A stretch of DNA of 48,580 nt from Chitinophagaceae bacterium. Lineage in GTDB: Bacteria > Bacteroidota > Bacteroidia > Chitinophagales > Chitinophagaceae. Below are positions 9,264 to 17,057 of the stretch, in pieces. The stretch is from positions 1 to 48,580 of the forward strand of contig CANGSR010000003.1 of the NCBI GenBank assembly GCA_947456055.1, given 5' to 3'. The position numbers were made by a program, and so were the translations under genes. Under the pieces are notes generated by a model. That model saw only the letters and a program-made list of their open reading frames with translations. It had not been told where the DNA came from and made no database searches. How positions within the stretch are numbered: the first letter of the stretch is position 1; each line of letters starts with the position of its first letter.

Positions 9264-9452
9264 TTAAATTTCCACAACCTTTTTAGCCATCATCATTTCA
9301 GCAGCCATTATTGCACCCTGCTCTACTTCCTCAATTGAAACCAATTTGACTTTCCCAGATTTATAATCATTATACCTTGATTCCATCTCCTTACAAAAAT
9401 CCTTATCCTAGGCATGAGAATATTGTTGCACTTGTTTGCGTGGTCGTTTCAT
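9264..9452 (-). pseudogene. Antitoxin-like small gene broken by a TAG stop
   Basis: A 62-codon frame from an ATG at 9452 to a TAA at 9264-9266 is interrupted by a single in-frame TAG after codon 14 (MKRPRKQVQQYSHA-stop). Downstream the frame stays open and protein-like: KEMESRYNDYKSGKVKLVSI, then EEVEQGAIMAAEMMMAKKVV. The S-G-K-x-K-x-V-S-x-E-E-V-E segment resembles the C-terminal half of short addiction-module antitoxins. No toxin gene remains beside it. Re-initiation at the internal ATG (MESRYND) could still give a shorter peptide. The antitoxin reading is tentative; the broken frame is directly visible. Confidence 0.5.
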
Positions 9453-9467
9453 AAAATTCGGTTTTAA

Positions 9468-10250
9468 CTACACCATCAAAAATTGATCCGCATCCGCCAA
9501 AAACGGTAGGGAGGTGCGCACTTTTTGGAGGGTTTCTTTTTCCAGTGTAATGGTATGGCAGATGGGGGTATGGCTATGCTGCCACAGGGGTTCGCCAAGG
9601 GGGCCAAACACGCTGCTATCGCCGCTATATATATTTCCTTTGGCATCGGTGCCTACACGGTTCACACCTACTACATAGCACATATTTTCTATGGCACGGG
9701 CCTGTAGCAGGGTTTTCCATGCCAGGCTGCGGGCCTGGGGCCAGTTGGCTACATAGAGTAGCACATCATATTGGTCGCCCTGGTTGCGTGCCCATACGGG
9801 GAAGCGGAGGTCGTAACAAATGAGCAGGTTGATGCGCCAGCCATTTACCTGGGCTATGAGGCGGGTATCGCCACGGTGGTAGTGTTTGTCTTCACCTGCA
9901 TAGGCAAAAAGGTGTTTTTTGTCGTAGGTGCCTATGCGGCCATCGGGCTGCACCCACAACATGCGGTTGTAGTATTTGCCATCTTCCTCTATTATCAGGC
10001 TACCACACAGAATACAGCGGTACTTTACAGCCATATCGGCCATCCAGGCCACGGTTTTGCCATCCATGGGTTCGGCAAGGCGTTCGGGGCCCATGCTAAA
10101 ACCCGTACTAAACATTTCGGGCAGCACCACAATATGTTTTGGACCTGTGATACCAGCAATGGTTTCGGTATATTGCTTTAGGTTGGCCTCCTTGTCTTCC
10201 CATACTATATCGGCCTGGATGATAGTAATATGTAATTGTTCGCCTGCCAT
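9468..10250 (-). CDS. Omega-amidase, nitrilase superfamily (YafV/Nit2-like)
   Basis: A 260-residue carbon-nitrogen hydrolase with the complete Glu-Lys-Cys triad. The Glu is in VVLPEMFSTGFSM (about residue 45), the Lys in YDKKHLFAYAGE (about 112) and the nucleophile Cys in NLLICYDLRFPVWARN (about 145). The MFSTGFSM and DLRFPVWARN segments are characteristic of the YafV/omega-amidase branch. That branch hydrolyses 2-oxoglutaramate and 2-oxosuccinamate, so the gene is probably metabolite repair in nitrogen metabolism. Length fits the family. It is monocistronic and looks like a core gene lying between accessory cassettes. Confidence 0.92.
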   Translation of the reverse strand: MAGEQLHITIIQADIVWEDKEANLKQYTETIAGITGPKHIVVLPEMFSTGFSMGPERLAEPMDGKTVAWMADMAVKYRCILCGSLIIEEDGKYYNRMLWVQPDGRIGTYDKKHLFAYAGEDKHYHRGDTRLIAQVNGWRINLLICYDLRFPVWARNQGDQYDVLLYVANWPQARSLAWKTLLQARAIENMCYVVGVNRVGTDAKGNIYSGDSSVFGPLGEPLWQHSHTPICHTITLEKETLQKVRTSLPFLADADQFLMV

Positions 10251-10491
10251 AATAGGCTACAAAAATATAATTTTTGGCTATAAATATTGGTATAGGAAAA
10301 GATAAATGGGGCCTTATATATTAAAGGACACATCAGTAAATAATACCCATTAAACCAACTTCATTCGAGATTCCTAGCGGATTTTTATTTTTCCGCTCCA
10401 TAAGTATCATGATCATTTTGAACACGTCTAAGAAGCTACCTTTAATAGCCAGCTCTAGCTCATGATTTTTGGTTTTTCTATTTTATTTTGG

Positions 10492-11016
10492 CTAATGTAT
10501 TATTTTAGTACTTATCACATCTCCAAATAAGTTCAAATCATGCACTATTTTTGGCATTTCTGAAACATCTATTTGTCCACATGAAAATTTCTTTAGGTCA
10601 TTATCGTTAGAGAAAATTTTTACTGCTCCTCTAACAATGGCTGATGCAGCTAACATGCAATCAAATTTTATTTTTGCCTTTGGTACTTTATTATCTGCTC
10701 TATAAACAACTAATTCTTGCTCATTTAATGATTTATGAAGTAATTCAGAGCATTTTTGGGTGGTTAATTCATCAAATGGGACTACTTGAAATCCTTTAGT
10801 TGTAAACATTGAGTAGATAACATGCTGATGTTCTGGTGGTGCATAAGATGCAAGTTCAACCAATTGGGGTAAAGGCATCAATATTTTATAATCATTATCC
10901 GAAATCCACTGCATAAATAGTTTTGCGGTAGCAATATTATCCTCTTGGCCAGGTGATGCAAACCCTTTTACTCCCCAAATTAAAATTTGGCTATCTATTA
11001 ATACAAGTTTACTCAT
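10492..11016 (-). CDS. PIN-domain protein, probable toxin RNase of a pair
   Basis: A 174-residue PIN-like protein. The acidic residues are placed as expected: MSKLVLIDSQIL (Asp8), QLVELASYA (Glu near 54), KFDCMLAASAIV (Asp near 118) and IFSNDNDLKKF (Asp near 137). PIN proteins are Mg-dependent RNases and commonly VapC-type toxins. Its ATG overlaps the stop of the upstream gene by one base (TAATG), giving translational coupling. Here the partner is 258 residues, far larger than a classic VapB antitoxin, so this is not a standard VapBC pair. Base composition is A+T-rich. Confidence 0.75.
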   Translation of the reverse strand: MSKLVLIDSQILIWGVKGFASPGQEDNIATAKLFMQWISDNDYKILMPLPQLVELASYAPPEHQHVIYSMFTTKGFQVVPFDELTTQKCSELLHKSLNEQELVVYRADNKVPKAKIKFDCMLAASAIVRGAVKIFSNDNDLKKFSCGQIDVSEMPKIVHDLNLFGDVISTKIIH

Positions 11017-11792
11017 TATGCAAGGTAATTAGGGTAATCTCCATGTTTGTCAATGAATGGGTTTAAAAATACGCCCAATTCTGAAAAAGTATCACTTATT
11101 GTTTTGTCTCCTAGAACTATCACACTATCAACTCTAAAATCAATTACTCTATAGGTTTTTTTATCCCACCGTGCATTACCTCTTAATCCTACTTCTTTGA
11201 AAAGCTGTGAACCAAGTTGAATTGCAATATCTTTACTGACATCAAAAGACAAATTATATTCATTGTTTATTCGTATAGTTGACCTAGTATTTATTTTTTC
11301 ATTCACTCCTTTTATTTCTCCATAAATGACAGTATCCCCTCTGAATGTAGTAGATTGATTGTATGCAACATCAGTATCTTGATTAAAAGAAGCAATAGTT
11401 TTACCATCAACGATAAACCAACCATCACATTGATATTTTTTGGTAAATGCCGTAATAACTCTTAAATCCTGAATACTTGAATTAGGTATTTGATTAAAAT
11501 TATTTTGTTCAAATGCTGATGCAATTGTGAAAAGGGCAGGCAATACATGGCTCTTAGCCTGATTTGCCAAATGCCGTAATGTTAGACTTTGATTTTGTAT
11601 TTGGTCAATACTTAGAAATACAAAATCATCACTTATTTCTGGATTATTAGTTTTGATGATATTGGTAATAGCATTCTCATAGCTGATAATCAATTCAGCT
11701 ATTTCGGAAGCCTTTACCTTTGTTGGGTTGATTCCGTTACCATCGAATTTAAGTTCTACTATTTTTGTGGAATTATCCATTTTCGCAGACAA
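11016..11792 (-). CDS. Uncharacterised partner of the PIN-domain protein
   Basis: A 258-residue protein, function unassigned. The N-terminal part (KIVELKFDGNGINPTKVKAS, then a helical stretch) leads into FVFLSIDQIQNQSLTLRHLA. The C-terminal half, YGEIKGVNEKINTRSTIRI followed by VSKDIAIQLGSQLFKEVGLR and GNARWD, looks like a small beta-rich domain with one helix. I recognise that shape from other uncharacterised proteins near PIN genes but cannot name it. It is co-transcribed and translationally coupled (TAATG) with the PIN gene, so it is probably the regulator, antitoxin or targeting subunit. The alternative start is the Met at residue 5. Confidence 0.75.
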   Translation of the reverse strand: MSAKMDNSTKIVELKFDGNGINPTKVKASEIAELIISYENAITNIIKTNNPEISDDFVFLSIDQIQNQSLTLRHLANQAKSHVLPALFTIASAFEQNNFNQIPNSSIQDLRVITAFTKKYQCDGWFIVDGKTIASFNQDTDVAYNQSTTFRGDTVIYGEIKGVNEKINTRSTIRINNEYNLSFDVSKDIAIQLGSQLFKEVGLRGNARWDKKTYRVIDFRVDSVIVLGDKTISDTFSELGVFLNPFIDKHGDYPNYLA

Positions 11793-12035
11793 TATATAAA
11801 AAATAGGTTTAAAAAAGAAAAAAGACTTACCGCAACTTCAATTCTAATATATTTTTTAATTTTATATAGAAGTACTTCCCGCTACACTTATATTTATTTT
11901 GCAAAGATAGTTTATTCAGCTATCAATTTTTTAAAAGTAATCCTTGTGTATGCTGTCTGTCCTATTGCTCCAGCTAACCTATCAACAGTCTTGTTCTTCA
12001 GGTTATAAAAACCTTGATTGTATTCAACACAATAC

Positions 12036-12612
12036 CTATGCAAATGATTTATCTAATAACTGGTGAAATACGCTAGTAATGCCCTTTGTAAAGCTAGCCC
12101 AAAAACATTCGATGTCGTTGGGTGAAAAACCGTCTTTTACACTCTCATTGCTATTGTGGTTAACAACATAATGTTTGTATATGTCACCTAACTTTTCATA
12201 AGACCTTAACCTAGCTGTTACAACAGTAGCATCAGGACTGATATTCTTTTGCAACATTCTAACTAATGTTTCTTTCGTTCTAGCTACCATAGGTTGAACA
12301 GTGATTTTGCCACCTTCTTGCAAAATAACTAATACCGCACTCTTGATATATAAAGAATAGACATTACGGATTTTACCGTCCAATTCTAGATCTTTAGCCT
12401 TATTTGCAGCCCTTAAAGATTGAGTCTTATTCTTTTCTTTACTGCCTATTTACGTTTCATCCCCCTCGATAGTACTCACTTACAACATATCGGGTTGCGT
12501 ACTTGCAAACCATTTCACAAATAATGGATAATACAAACCATGCAGTTTTCTCTGTTATGCCCAACTGCTTTGCTAGATTTACGCTGCCTATTCATGTGCT
12601 ACAGGTTGCTCG
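12036..12612 (-). pseudogene. IS1595-family transposase remnant
   Basis: The frame 12036-12383 reads as the C-terminal half of an ISXO2/IS1595 DDE transposase: LRSYEKLGDIYKHYVVNHN, then NDIECFWASFTKGITSVFH. The usual catalytic Asp of T-D-E-x-x-S-Y is replaced (VTARLRSY). Upstream, the codons for GDET-stop-IGSKEKNK (normally DETYIGGKEKNK) carry a stop. The segment NLAKQLGITEKTAWFVL lies in another frame, so there is also a frameshift, and a further TGA lies before it. The element is therefore doubly dead. The zinc-ribbon N-terminus is missing and no clear terminal inverted repeats or target duplications were found. Confidence 0.8.
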
Positions 12613-12628
12613 CATATCCCCCAATCGG

Positions 12629-12683
12629 AAAATTCGAAATGGCCTGACCGCCGTAAAAAGTGGTACTGACTACTTCGAATTTT
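12629..12683. repeat. 10-bp perfect inverted repeat, 35-bp spacer
   Basis: AAAATTCGAA at 12629-12638 is mirrored by TTCGAATTTT at 12674-12683. It sits between the IS1595 remnant and the Mu-like gene cluster. It could be the outer end of a lost insertion sequence, or a stem for the end of the Mu-like operon. Confidence 0.4.
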
Positions 12684-12749
12684 ATTACTAAACTTTAAAC
12701 AAAACAGGCTGCACATCCCCCAAAAGAAACGCACAGCCTGCTCTCCACC

Positions 12750-13040
12750 CTAATGATACACCACCTGCATACCCAGCCTTATGGCGATATCCCTTTCCAG
12801 TTCGGCACCACGGCTGTCCTGCCAGTCGGGCAGCAGGTGCACCTCGTCGCATTCCAGCATTTGCTTTATGTCGGTTCGTACACTTTCATCCCAGCTTAGG
12901 GAGGTATTGGCAATGGCTACCGGGTTGACTACCTTGTAACCCATGCTTTTCAGGTGTTCGCCCACCCGGTTGAATTTGTTTTTCACATGCGTGTTTGGCA
13001 GGCCGGATATCTTCCCGGCCAGATAGGCTGTTTTATTCAT
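12750..13040 (-). CDS. DUF4406 protein, deoxyribosyltransferase-like
   Basis: A 96-residue protein with YLAGKISGLP at the N-terminus, VNPVAIANTSLSWDESVRTD in the middle and LLPDWQDSRGAELERDIAIR near the end. These are hallmarks of DUF4406, a Rossmann-like family related to nucleoside 2-deoxyribosyltransferases and common in phages and prophages. The conserved acidic residues (D, E in WQDSRGAELE) are present. It is the last gene of the leftward Mu-like early cluster. Its role in phages is not established, though nucleotide salvage or DNA modification is often suggested. Confidence 0.85.
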   Translation of the reverse strand: MNKTAYLAGKISGLPNTHVKNKFNRVGEHLKSMGYKVVNPVAIANTSLSWDESVRTDIKQMLECDEVHLLPDWQDSRGAELERDIAIRLGMQVVYH

Positions 13041-13208
13041 GGCTATTTAATTTTTGTGTGTAAATGGGCCTAAAGCCCGGAAGGGAAATTGAAAAAATAC
13101 TCAAACAACAAAGCATTCCTGCCTATATAGATATAGGAGCATCAGATAAGGCCTTGCATCTGTAAAATTCACAGAAGCAAGCCAAATAACCGGATACGGA
13201 TAAAAAGC

Positions 13209-13421
13209 TTAAAGGAAAAAAGACAAAAGAGTTTTCAAAAATGCGGGCCTTGTAGGGGCTGGATTGCGCCGGGCCACGGGTGTCTTTGCATTGGCCATAA
13301 AGGCCACTAGCATTTCGTGTTTTTGTTGGCGCCTGGTAGTGCCTTTTGTCTGCCTTAGGTTATTGCCCAGGGCTATATTGGGTACCCTGATGCTGCTGGG
13401 AGTGGAGGTTTGAGTGTTCAT
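13209..13421 (-). CDS. Small basic protein of the Mu-like cluster
   Basis: A 70-residue, Arg/Lys-rich protein of unknown family (NLRQTKGTTRRQQKHEMLVA) with a short hydrophobic C-terminus LLSFFL. It starts 2 bp downstream of the gam-like stop, so it belongs to the same transcription unit. Existence is supported by the tight spacing, not by homology. Confidence 0.5.
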   Translation of the reverse strand: MNTQTSTPSSIRVPNIALGNNLRQTKGTTRRQQKHEMLVAFMANAKTPVARRNPAPTRPAFLKTLLSFFL

Positions 13422-13423
13422 TT

Positions 13424-13936
13424 TTATGCGGCTTTTTTAGGTTCAATATAAAATAGTTCGTCCTGTACCACCTCTATTCCCAACGACACTAATACTGGTA
13501 CTACATTTTCTTTCTGCCTGTCGGCCAGCAGCAGGTCTTTGGCCGGTTCATCAATGGTTCGTACATAGGCGGGCAACTTGCTTTTCAACTCTGCTACCAC
13601 CTTAGCCCAATTGGTTCCCTTGGCCAGTTTCAGCCTTGGCGTTCCCAGCCTGAAACCCGCTACTGCATGCAGGGTTCCTATACTTCTTCTTTTGGCAAAC
13701 AGGTTGTCCTTATTATTGGTGCAGTAGTTCTGCACTATCTCAAACGCCCTGCACTTGCCCTGCGACAGGCAGGTAAGCTCGTCTTCGTATTTCTGAAGCA
13801 CATCGTTTACCTCCTCCTCTATACTCTTGTTTATTTCAGCTTCCCTGCGTCCTGCACTGGCATAGCGTTCCATAGCTTCTTCAAATTGGCCTTCGGTGAT
13901 TCCGGCCCCGGTCTTTTTTGCATTTCTTGTTTTCAT
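13424..13936 (-). CDS. gam: Mu Gam-like host-nuclease inhibitor / DNA-end protein
   Basis: The track ORF (13424-13984, 186 aa) contains a long helical segment (EAMERYASAGRREAEINKSI ... EDELTCLSQGKCRAFEIVQN) followed by FAKRRSIGTLHAVAGFRLGT, P-R-L-K-L. That is the Gam pattern of coiled coil, then G-x-R-x-x-P-x-L strand. Mu Gam, a bacterial Ku relative, binds DNA ends and protects them from RecBCD-type nucleases. I prefer the Met at 13936 (MKTRNAKK), which has an A+T-rich leader and a lysine-rich N-terminus as in other Gam proteins. Upstream Mets at 13957 and 13984 are possible. It lies where gam sits in Mu-like early operons, downstream of the B gene. A nuclease-helicase is encoded 5 kb away, but any link is speculative. 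Confidence 0.8.
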   Translation of the reverse strand: MKTRNAKKTGAGITEGQFEEAMERYASAGRREAEINKSIEEEVNDVLQKYEDELTCLSQGKCRAFEIVQNYCTNNKDNLFAKRRSIGTLHAVAGFRLGTPRLKLAKGTNWAKVVAELKSKLPAYVRTIDEPAKDLLLADRQKENVVPVLVSLGIEVVQDELFYIEPKKAA

Positions 13937-14094
13937 TTTCAGTTTATTTAAGCTCATCAGCACTTGTCCCCTGCTCACCTGCATGGTTTGGGCAACCCGG
14001 AGGCACCTGCTTTATATTATATCAAAAATCAATCCAAACACCAAAATATTGTAAAAATGTTTTACACAATTGGTATACCTGCCATTACCGACAA

Positions 14095-14412
14095 TCAGGC
14101 AGCCAATCGGCTCATCTTCTGCAATAAATTGTCTACTATCAGAGTTGCATACTTGTCGTGGCTTATGTCCAGTTGGTTCCACAGTTGGTAGAAGGCCATT
14201 GCCTCGGTGCCACTTAGAGCAAGCACATATTCCTCCTGGCTCCGTCGCAACATATCCCTCAGGTTTTTCTGCAACTCCATCAGAAATTCACGCAACAGTT
14301 TCTGGTGTTCGTTTACGGGTGTAAACTCCTCCATCATTTCGTCGCATATTTCCAGCAGGGCCTCCACCCTTTGGCAGCTTATCTGAACCCTTATGCTTCT
14401 TTTCTTAGCCAT
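14095..14412 (-). CDS. Uncharacterised helical protein of the Mu-like cluster
   Basis: A 105-residue, probably all-helical protein (QRVEALLEICDEMMEEFTPV ... LMELQKNLRDMLRRSQEEYV) with no recognised family. Its start overlaps the end of the DnaA-like gene by 22 bp, which indicates one operon and supports real coding. Small helical proteins of this kind are common between B and gam in Mu-like phages. No specific role can be assigned. Confidence 0.65.
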   Translation of the reverse strand: MAKKRSIRVQISCQRVEALLEICDEMMEEFTPVNEHQKLLREFLMELQKNLRDMLRRSQEEYVLALSGTEAMAFYQLWNQLDISHDKYATLIVDNLLQKMSRLAA

Positions 14413-14831
14413 ACATTTACTGCTTTAAGAGCCTTGTTGTATTTTTCCATAAAGTCCATATCATCGGAGTAAATGAGGTCATAGGCCCTTTTCAGTCCAT
14501 ACAAAATACTGGTATGATCCCGGCCACCAAACAAACTAGCTATCTGCTGCAAGGTGATGGATGGGAAATGCCTGCGCAAAAAGAGCGTTCCCAGAAACCT
14601 CAATTCGGCTATAGGGCGGGTATGCGTCTTCATGACATAGCAGGCAGGGCTCATATTTAGTGAGTTAGCTATTATGCCCATCATTTCCTCGGGTGTAACA
14701 AAATCGTTGCCTATTGGGCACAGGAGTAGATTTACCTTCATACCGGTTTTATCCTGTATGGTGCGCTGGGCCGAGCGGGCTATATGCCTTGCTGTGCTTA
14801 TCTGCTGTGCTGGAATGTAATGCATGTTCAT
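14391..14831 (-). CDS. Orphan DnaA domain IV (DnaA-box-binding) protein
   Basis: A 146-residue protein. Residues of about 66-140 match the C-terminal DNA-binding domain of DnaA: TRPIAELRFLGTLFLRRHFP, SITLQQIASLFGGRDHTSIL, then YGLKRA. FGGRDHTSILYG is the DnaA signature that contacts the DnaA box. There is no AAA+ ATPase domain. The N-terminal 65 residues (ARHIARSAQRTIQDKTGMKV) are unassigned. It lies 38 bp downstream of the MuB-like ATPase gene. It could recruit replication proteins to the element, compete with host DnaA, or bind its own sites. It is not host dnaA. The presence of this domain in a Mu-like cluster is unusual to me. Confidence 0.88.
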   Translation of the reverse strand: MNMHYIPAQQISTARHIARSAQRTIQDKTGMKVNLLLCPIGNDFVTPEEMMGIIANSLNMSPACYVMKTHTRPIAELRFLGTLFLRRHFPSITLQQIASLFGGRDHTSILYGLKRAYDLIYSDDMDFMEKYNKALKAVNVWLRKEA

Positions 14832-14869
14832 ATATTCTGTTTTTTGTTTGTTTCTAATTTGGTTAAAAC

Positions 14870-15733
14870 TTAGGCGGCTACCTTCATATGGGTATATTCA
14901 CCTATCATGTTTATGGCTGTGTGCAGGTTATTGCTGCATTCTTCATTTATATGGGCTATTAATTCTTCTTCATATACCCCATTGGCTTTGCAAACCATTT
15001 CCACATCTTTTGGCCCAAGGCTGCCCAGGGTGATGAATCGGCGCCCTATACTTTTGTAGATATCATCATAACCCACTTTTTTCAATCTTACCCCATCCAC
15101 AATCCTCGATGGCAATTCATCATTACCCATTATTACCACACCTGTTCTGCCACCAAAACTTGTTGACAACAATACTATCAGGTGCAGTACTCTATCCTTA
15201 AGCAGATGGGCATCATCAAATATGATAAGTGGTTCTTCAGCCTCACTCAAATGGTTGCCGAGTGTGGTTATCATTTCGGGCATACTACCTTTTGCCTCAA
15301 TACCGGCAGCATGCAAAAGGGCCATCATAAACGACTTGCGGTTGTAGTTGGCATCGCATGCTATGTAGATGGTTGTGGCATTTTCTCGTGTATACCTGCG
15401 AGCCGTAAAAGACTTGCCCAGACCTGTGCCAATGGCGATTCCATAGGTCATGCCATAATGTTGTGCATCACCAAAAAGGATGCGGAGCAGCAAGTAGGCA
15501 CAGGTATCGGCAGGTTGCAGTTCCATAATATCCTGTCCGGTATAAAAGCCTACTTGGCGGGCTATATGTTGCCACAAGCGGTCGCTGAGTAGCTCCCAGT
15601 TATTGTTTTTAACCTGCGAAATAGTACTTGCACTTATGTCGTGCAGGCTATTGGCAGCAGCAGTTTGTGATTCAAACGTGTTAACGTAGCGTATCAACGC
15701 TTCCCTTACTTGTCTCTTCTGTTCGTTTGTCAT
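14870..15733 (-). CDS. MuB-like AAA+ transposition ATPase
   Basis: A 287-residue AAA+ ATPase. The N-terminal helix-turn-helix (QTAAANSLHDISASTISQVK, about 23-42) is typical of MuB proteins. Walker A is GTGLGKSF (102-109), Walker B is LIIFDDAHLL (169-178), and a sensor-1-like VVIMGNDEL follows. MuB binds target DNA, selects the insertion site and activates the MuA transposase. No MuA gene is next to it or anywhere in the window. It is the first gene of the leftward operon, starting about 290 bp from the divergent repressor. The product may be a relic or may serve another AAA-dependent role. Confidence 0.87.
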   Translation of the reverse strand: MTNEQKRQVREALIRYVNTFESQTAAANSLHDISASTISQVKNNNWELLSDRLWQHIARQVGFYTGQDIMELQPADTCAYLLLRILFGDAQHYGMTYGIAIGTGLGKSFTARRYTRENATTIYIACDANYNRKSFMMALLHAAGIEAKGSMPEMITTLGNHLSEAEEPLIIFDDAHLLKDRVLHLIVLLSTSFGGRTGVVIMGNDELPSRIVDGVRLKKVGYDDIYKSIGRRFITLGSLGPKDVEMVCKANGVYEEELIAHINEECSNNLHTAINMIGEYTHMKVAA

Positions 15734-15805
15734 ATATAACTCATTTAGAGGTTACTGATAGTGTTTGGGTTAGTTATGAGTTTTCCCGGCCAGCTCCACC
15801 AAAGT

Positions 15806-15823
15806 TTTTATCAAATGATAAAA
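15806..15823. promoter_or_regulatory. Palindromic operator candidate of the Mu-like cluster
   Basis: TTTTATCA-AA-TGATAAAA is a perfect 8-bp inverted repeat with a 2-bp spacer, 73 bp upstream of the MuB-like ATG in the divergent control region. A second, weaker dyad GTCAA-N5-TTGAC occurs at 15965-15979, near the repressor start. Both are natural sites for the dimeric S24 repressor encoded at 16021. Confidence 0.5.
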
Positions 15824-16020
15824 CCTGCCAAGACTTAAGTTGTGATTAATTACCTGTTTTTTGTCATTTCATGGATTTCAATAATTTTCGACAATAAATT
15901 TGGCACAAATCAAATTAATACGTATTTTTGATGCCTTATTGACCCGATTACAAGACAAAGATAAGTCAACTAATTTGACATTTCCAAATTTTGTGTAAAT
16001 AATTTTTTAAAATTTACTGT

Positions 16021-16851
16021 ATGCATTTAGCAAACAATCTAAAATATTTAAGAAAAAAATCTGCCAAAACGCAGGATGGGCTTAGTGTTGCGCTGAATAT
16101 TGGTCGTACAACCATTGCTAATTATGAGGCTGGAATTAGTGAACCGAATGTGGAAACTCTTTTGATGTTTTCCAAATTTTATGGAGTCACCCTCGATGAG
16201 CTGATGTCAAAAAATATGGAAGCCGCCGACCCCATCATTTCCCGTGCTGCCCTTAAGGCTAAAGAGAAAGACCAGTTGCTAAAAGCTGCATTTTCGCCTA
16301 AGCAAGACATGGGTTATAGCAGTATACCTAAGGTGGTAACAGTAGACAGCAGTGGTAATGACAATATTATCTATGTGCCTGTAAAGGCCCGTGCAGGATA
16401 CCTGCTTGGCTATGGTGATGCCGAATTTATTGAAACCCTACCCACCTTCCGCCTACCGGGTTTGAACAATTCTACATTCAGGATGTTTGAAGTTGAAGGC
16501 CCGTCAATGGCACCCAACGTTCTGAATGGTGACCGTATAATAGGCGAATGGGTTGATGCGTTGGATAAAATAAGGGATAACAGGGTATATGTAATAGTGC
16601 ACAAAGGTGGGGTAGCTGTAAAAAGAGTCATTAACCGCCTTGCTGAACGTGGCAAAATCTACCTAAAGTCTGATACTATAGCCCACAGGCACGAATTCCC
16701 AACAATTGAAATTGATCCTGCCGACATCAATGAAGTATGGTATGGACGTATGAAAATAAGCAGCGACTTTAGCGAGCCAGCCGAAGTTTACCACCGCCTT
16801 GCCGACCTGGAAATGGATGTAATGGAAATGAAACGATTACTCAAAGGATAA
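16021..16851 (+). CDS. Phage repressor, XRE HTH plus S24 LexA-like peptidase
   Basis: A 276-residue CI/LexA-type repressor. Residues 5-62 form an XRE helix-turn-helix (LKYLRKKSAKTQDGLSVALN, then RTTIANYEAGISEPN). The C-terminal half is a peptidase S24 domain with catalytic Ser162 in EGPSMAPNVLNGD and Lys201 in GGVAVKRV. The Ala125-Gly126 bond in KARAGYLLGY is a likely self-cleavage site. Such repressors hold phage early genes off and are inactivated by RecA-stimulated self-cleavage after DNA damage. It is divergent from the MuB-like operon across a 290-bp control region, the arrangement of Mu-like immunity regions. All catalytic features are intact even though the phage is incomplete. Confidence 0.92.
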   Translation: MHLANNLKYLRKKSAKTQDGLSVALNIGRTTIANYEAGISEPNVETLLMFSKFYGVTLDELMSKNMEAADPIISRAALKAKEKDQLLKAAFSPKQDMGYSSIPKVVTVDSSGNDNIIYVPVKARAGYLLGYGDAEFIETLPTFRLPGLNNSTFRMFEVEGPSMAPNVLNGDRIIGEWVDALDKIRDNRVYVIVHKGGVAVKRVINRLAERGKIYLKSDTIAHRHEFPTIEIDPADINEVWYGRMKISSDFSEPAEVYHRLADLEMDVMEMKRLLKG

Positions 16852-16873
16852 ACTTTTGAATTATAATTGTTGA

Positions 16874-16915
16874 CCTAATCAATACTGCTTTTGCAATATT
16901 GATTAGGTTTTTTGT
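16874..16915 (+). terminator. Rho-independent terminator after the repressor
   Basis: A perfect 11-bp stem CCTAATCAATA / TATTGATTAGG, with a loop that can extend by TGC-TTTT-GCA, is followed by TTTTTTG. It begins 22 bp after the repressor stop. Confidence 0.85.
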
Positions 16916-17057
16916 TTTTAGGGATTTCAATCCAACCAAAGATGCTCACTAATCTTAGTAGTTTTTGGTTAACCCAAAATTAAACATGAATAAATCTTTC
17001 TAAATTCAGCCAATATTTAGTTATTTCGATAATTATTTCTGAAAAAGAATTGGTGCT

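Noticed and set aside
9771-10181. 136-aa plus-strand ORF
   Set aside because: Antisense shadow of the omega-amidase gene, which carries the complete catalytic triad.
12503-12691. 62-aa plus-strand ORF
   Set aside because: Antisense to the IS1595 remnant; the other strand reads as transposase fragments.
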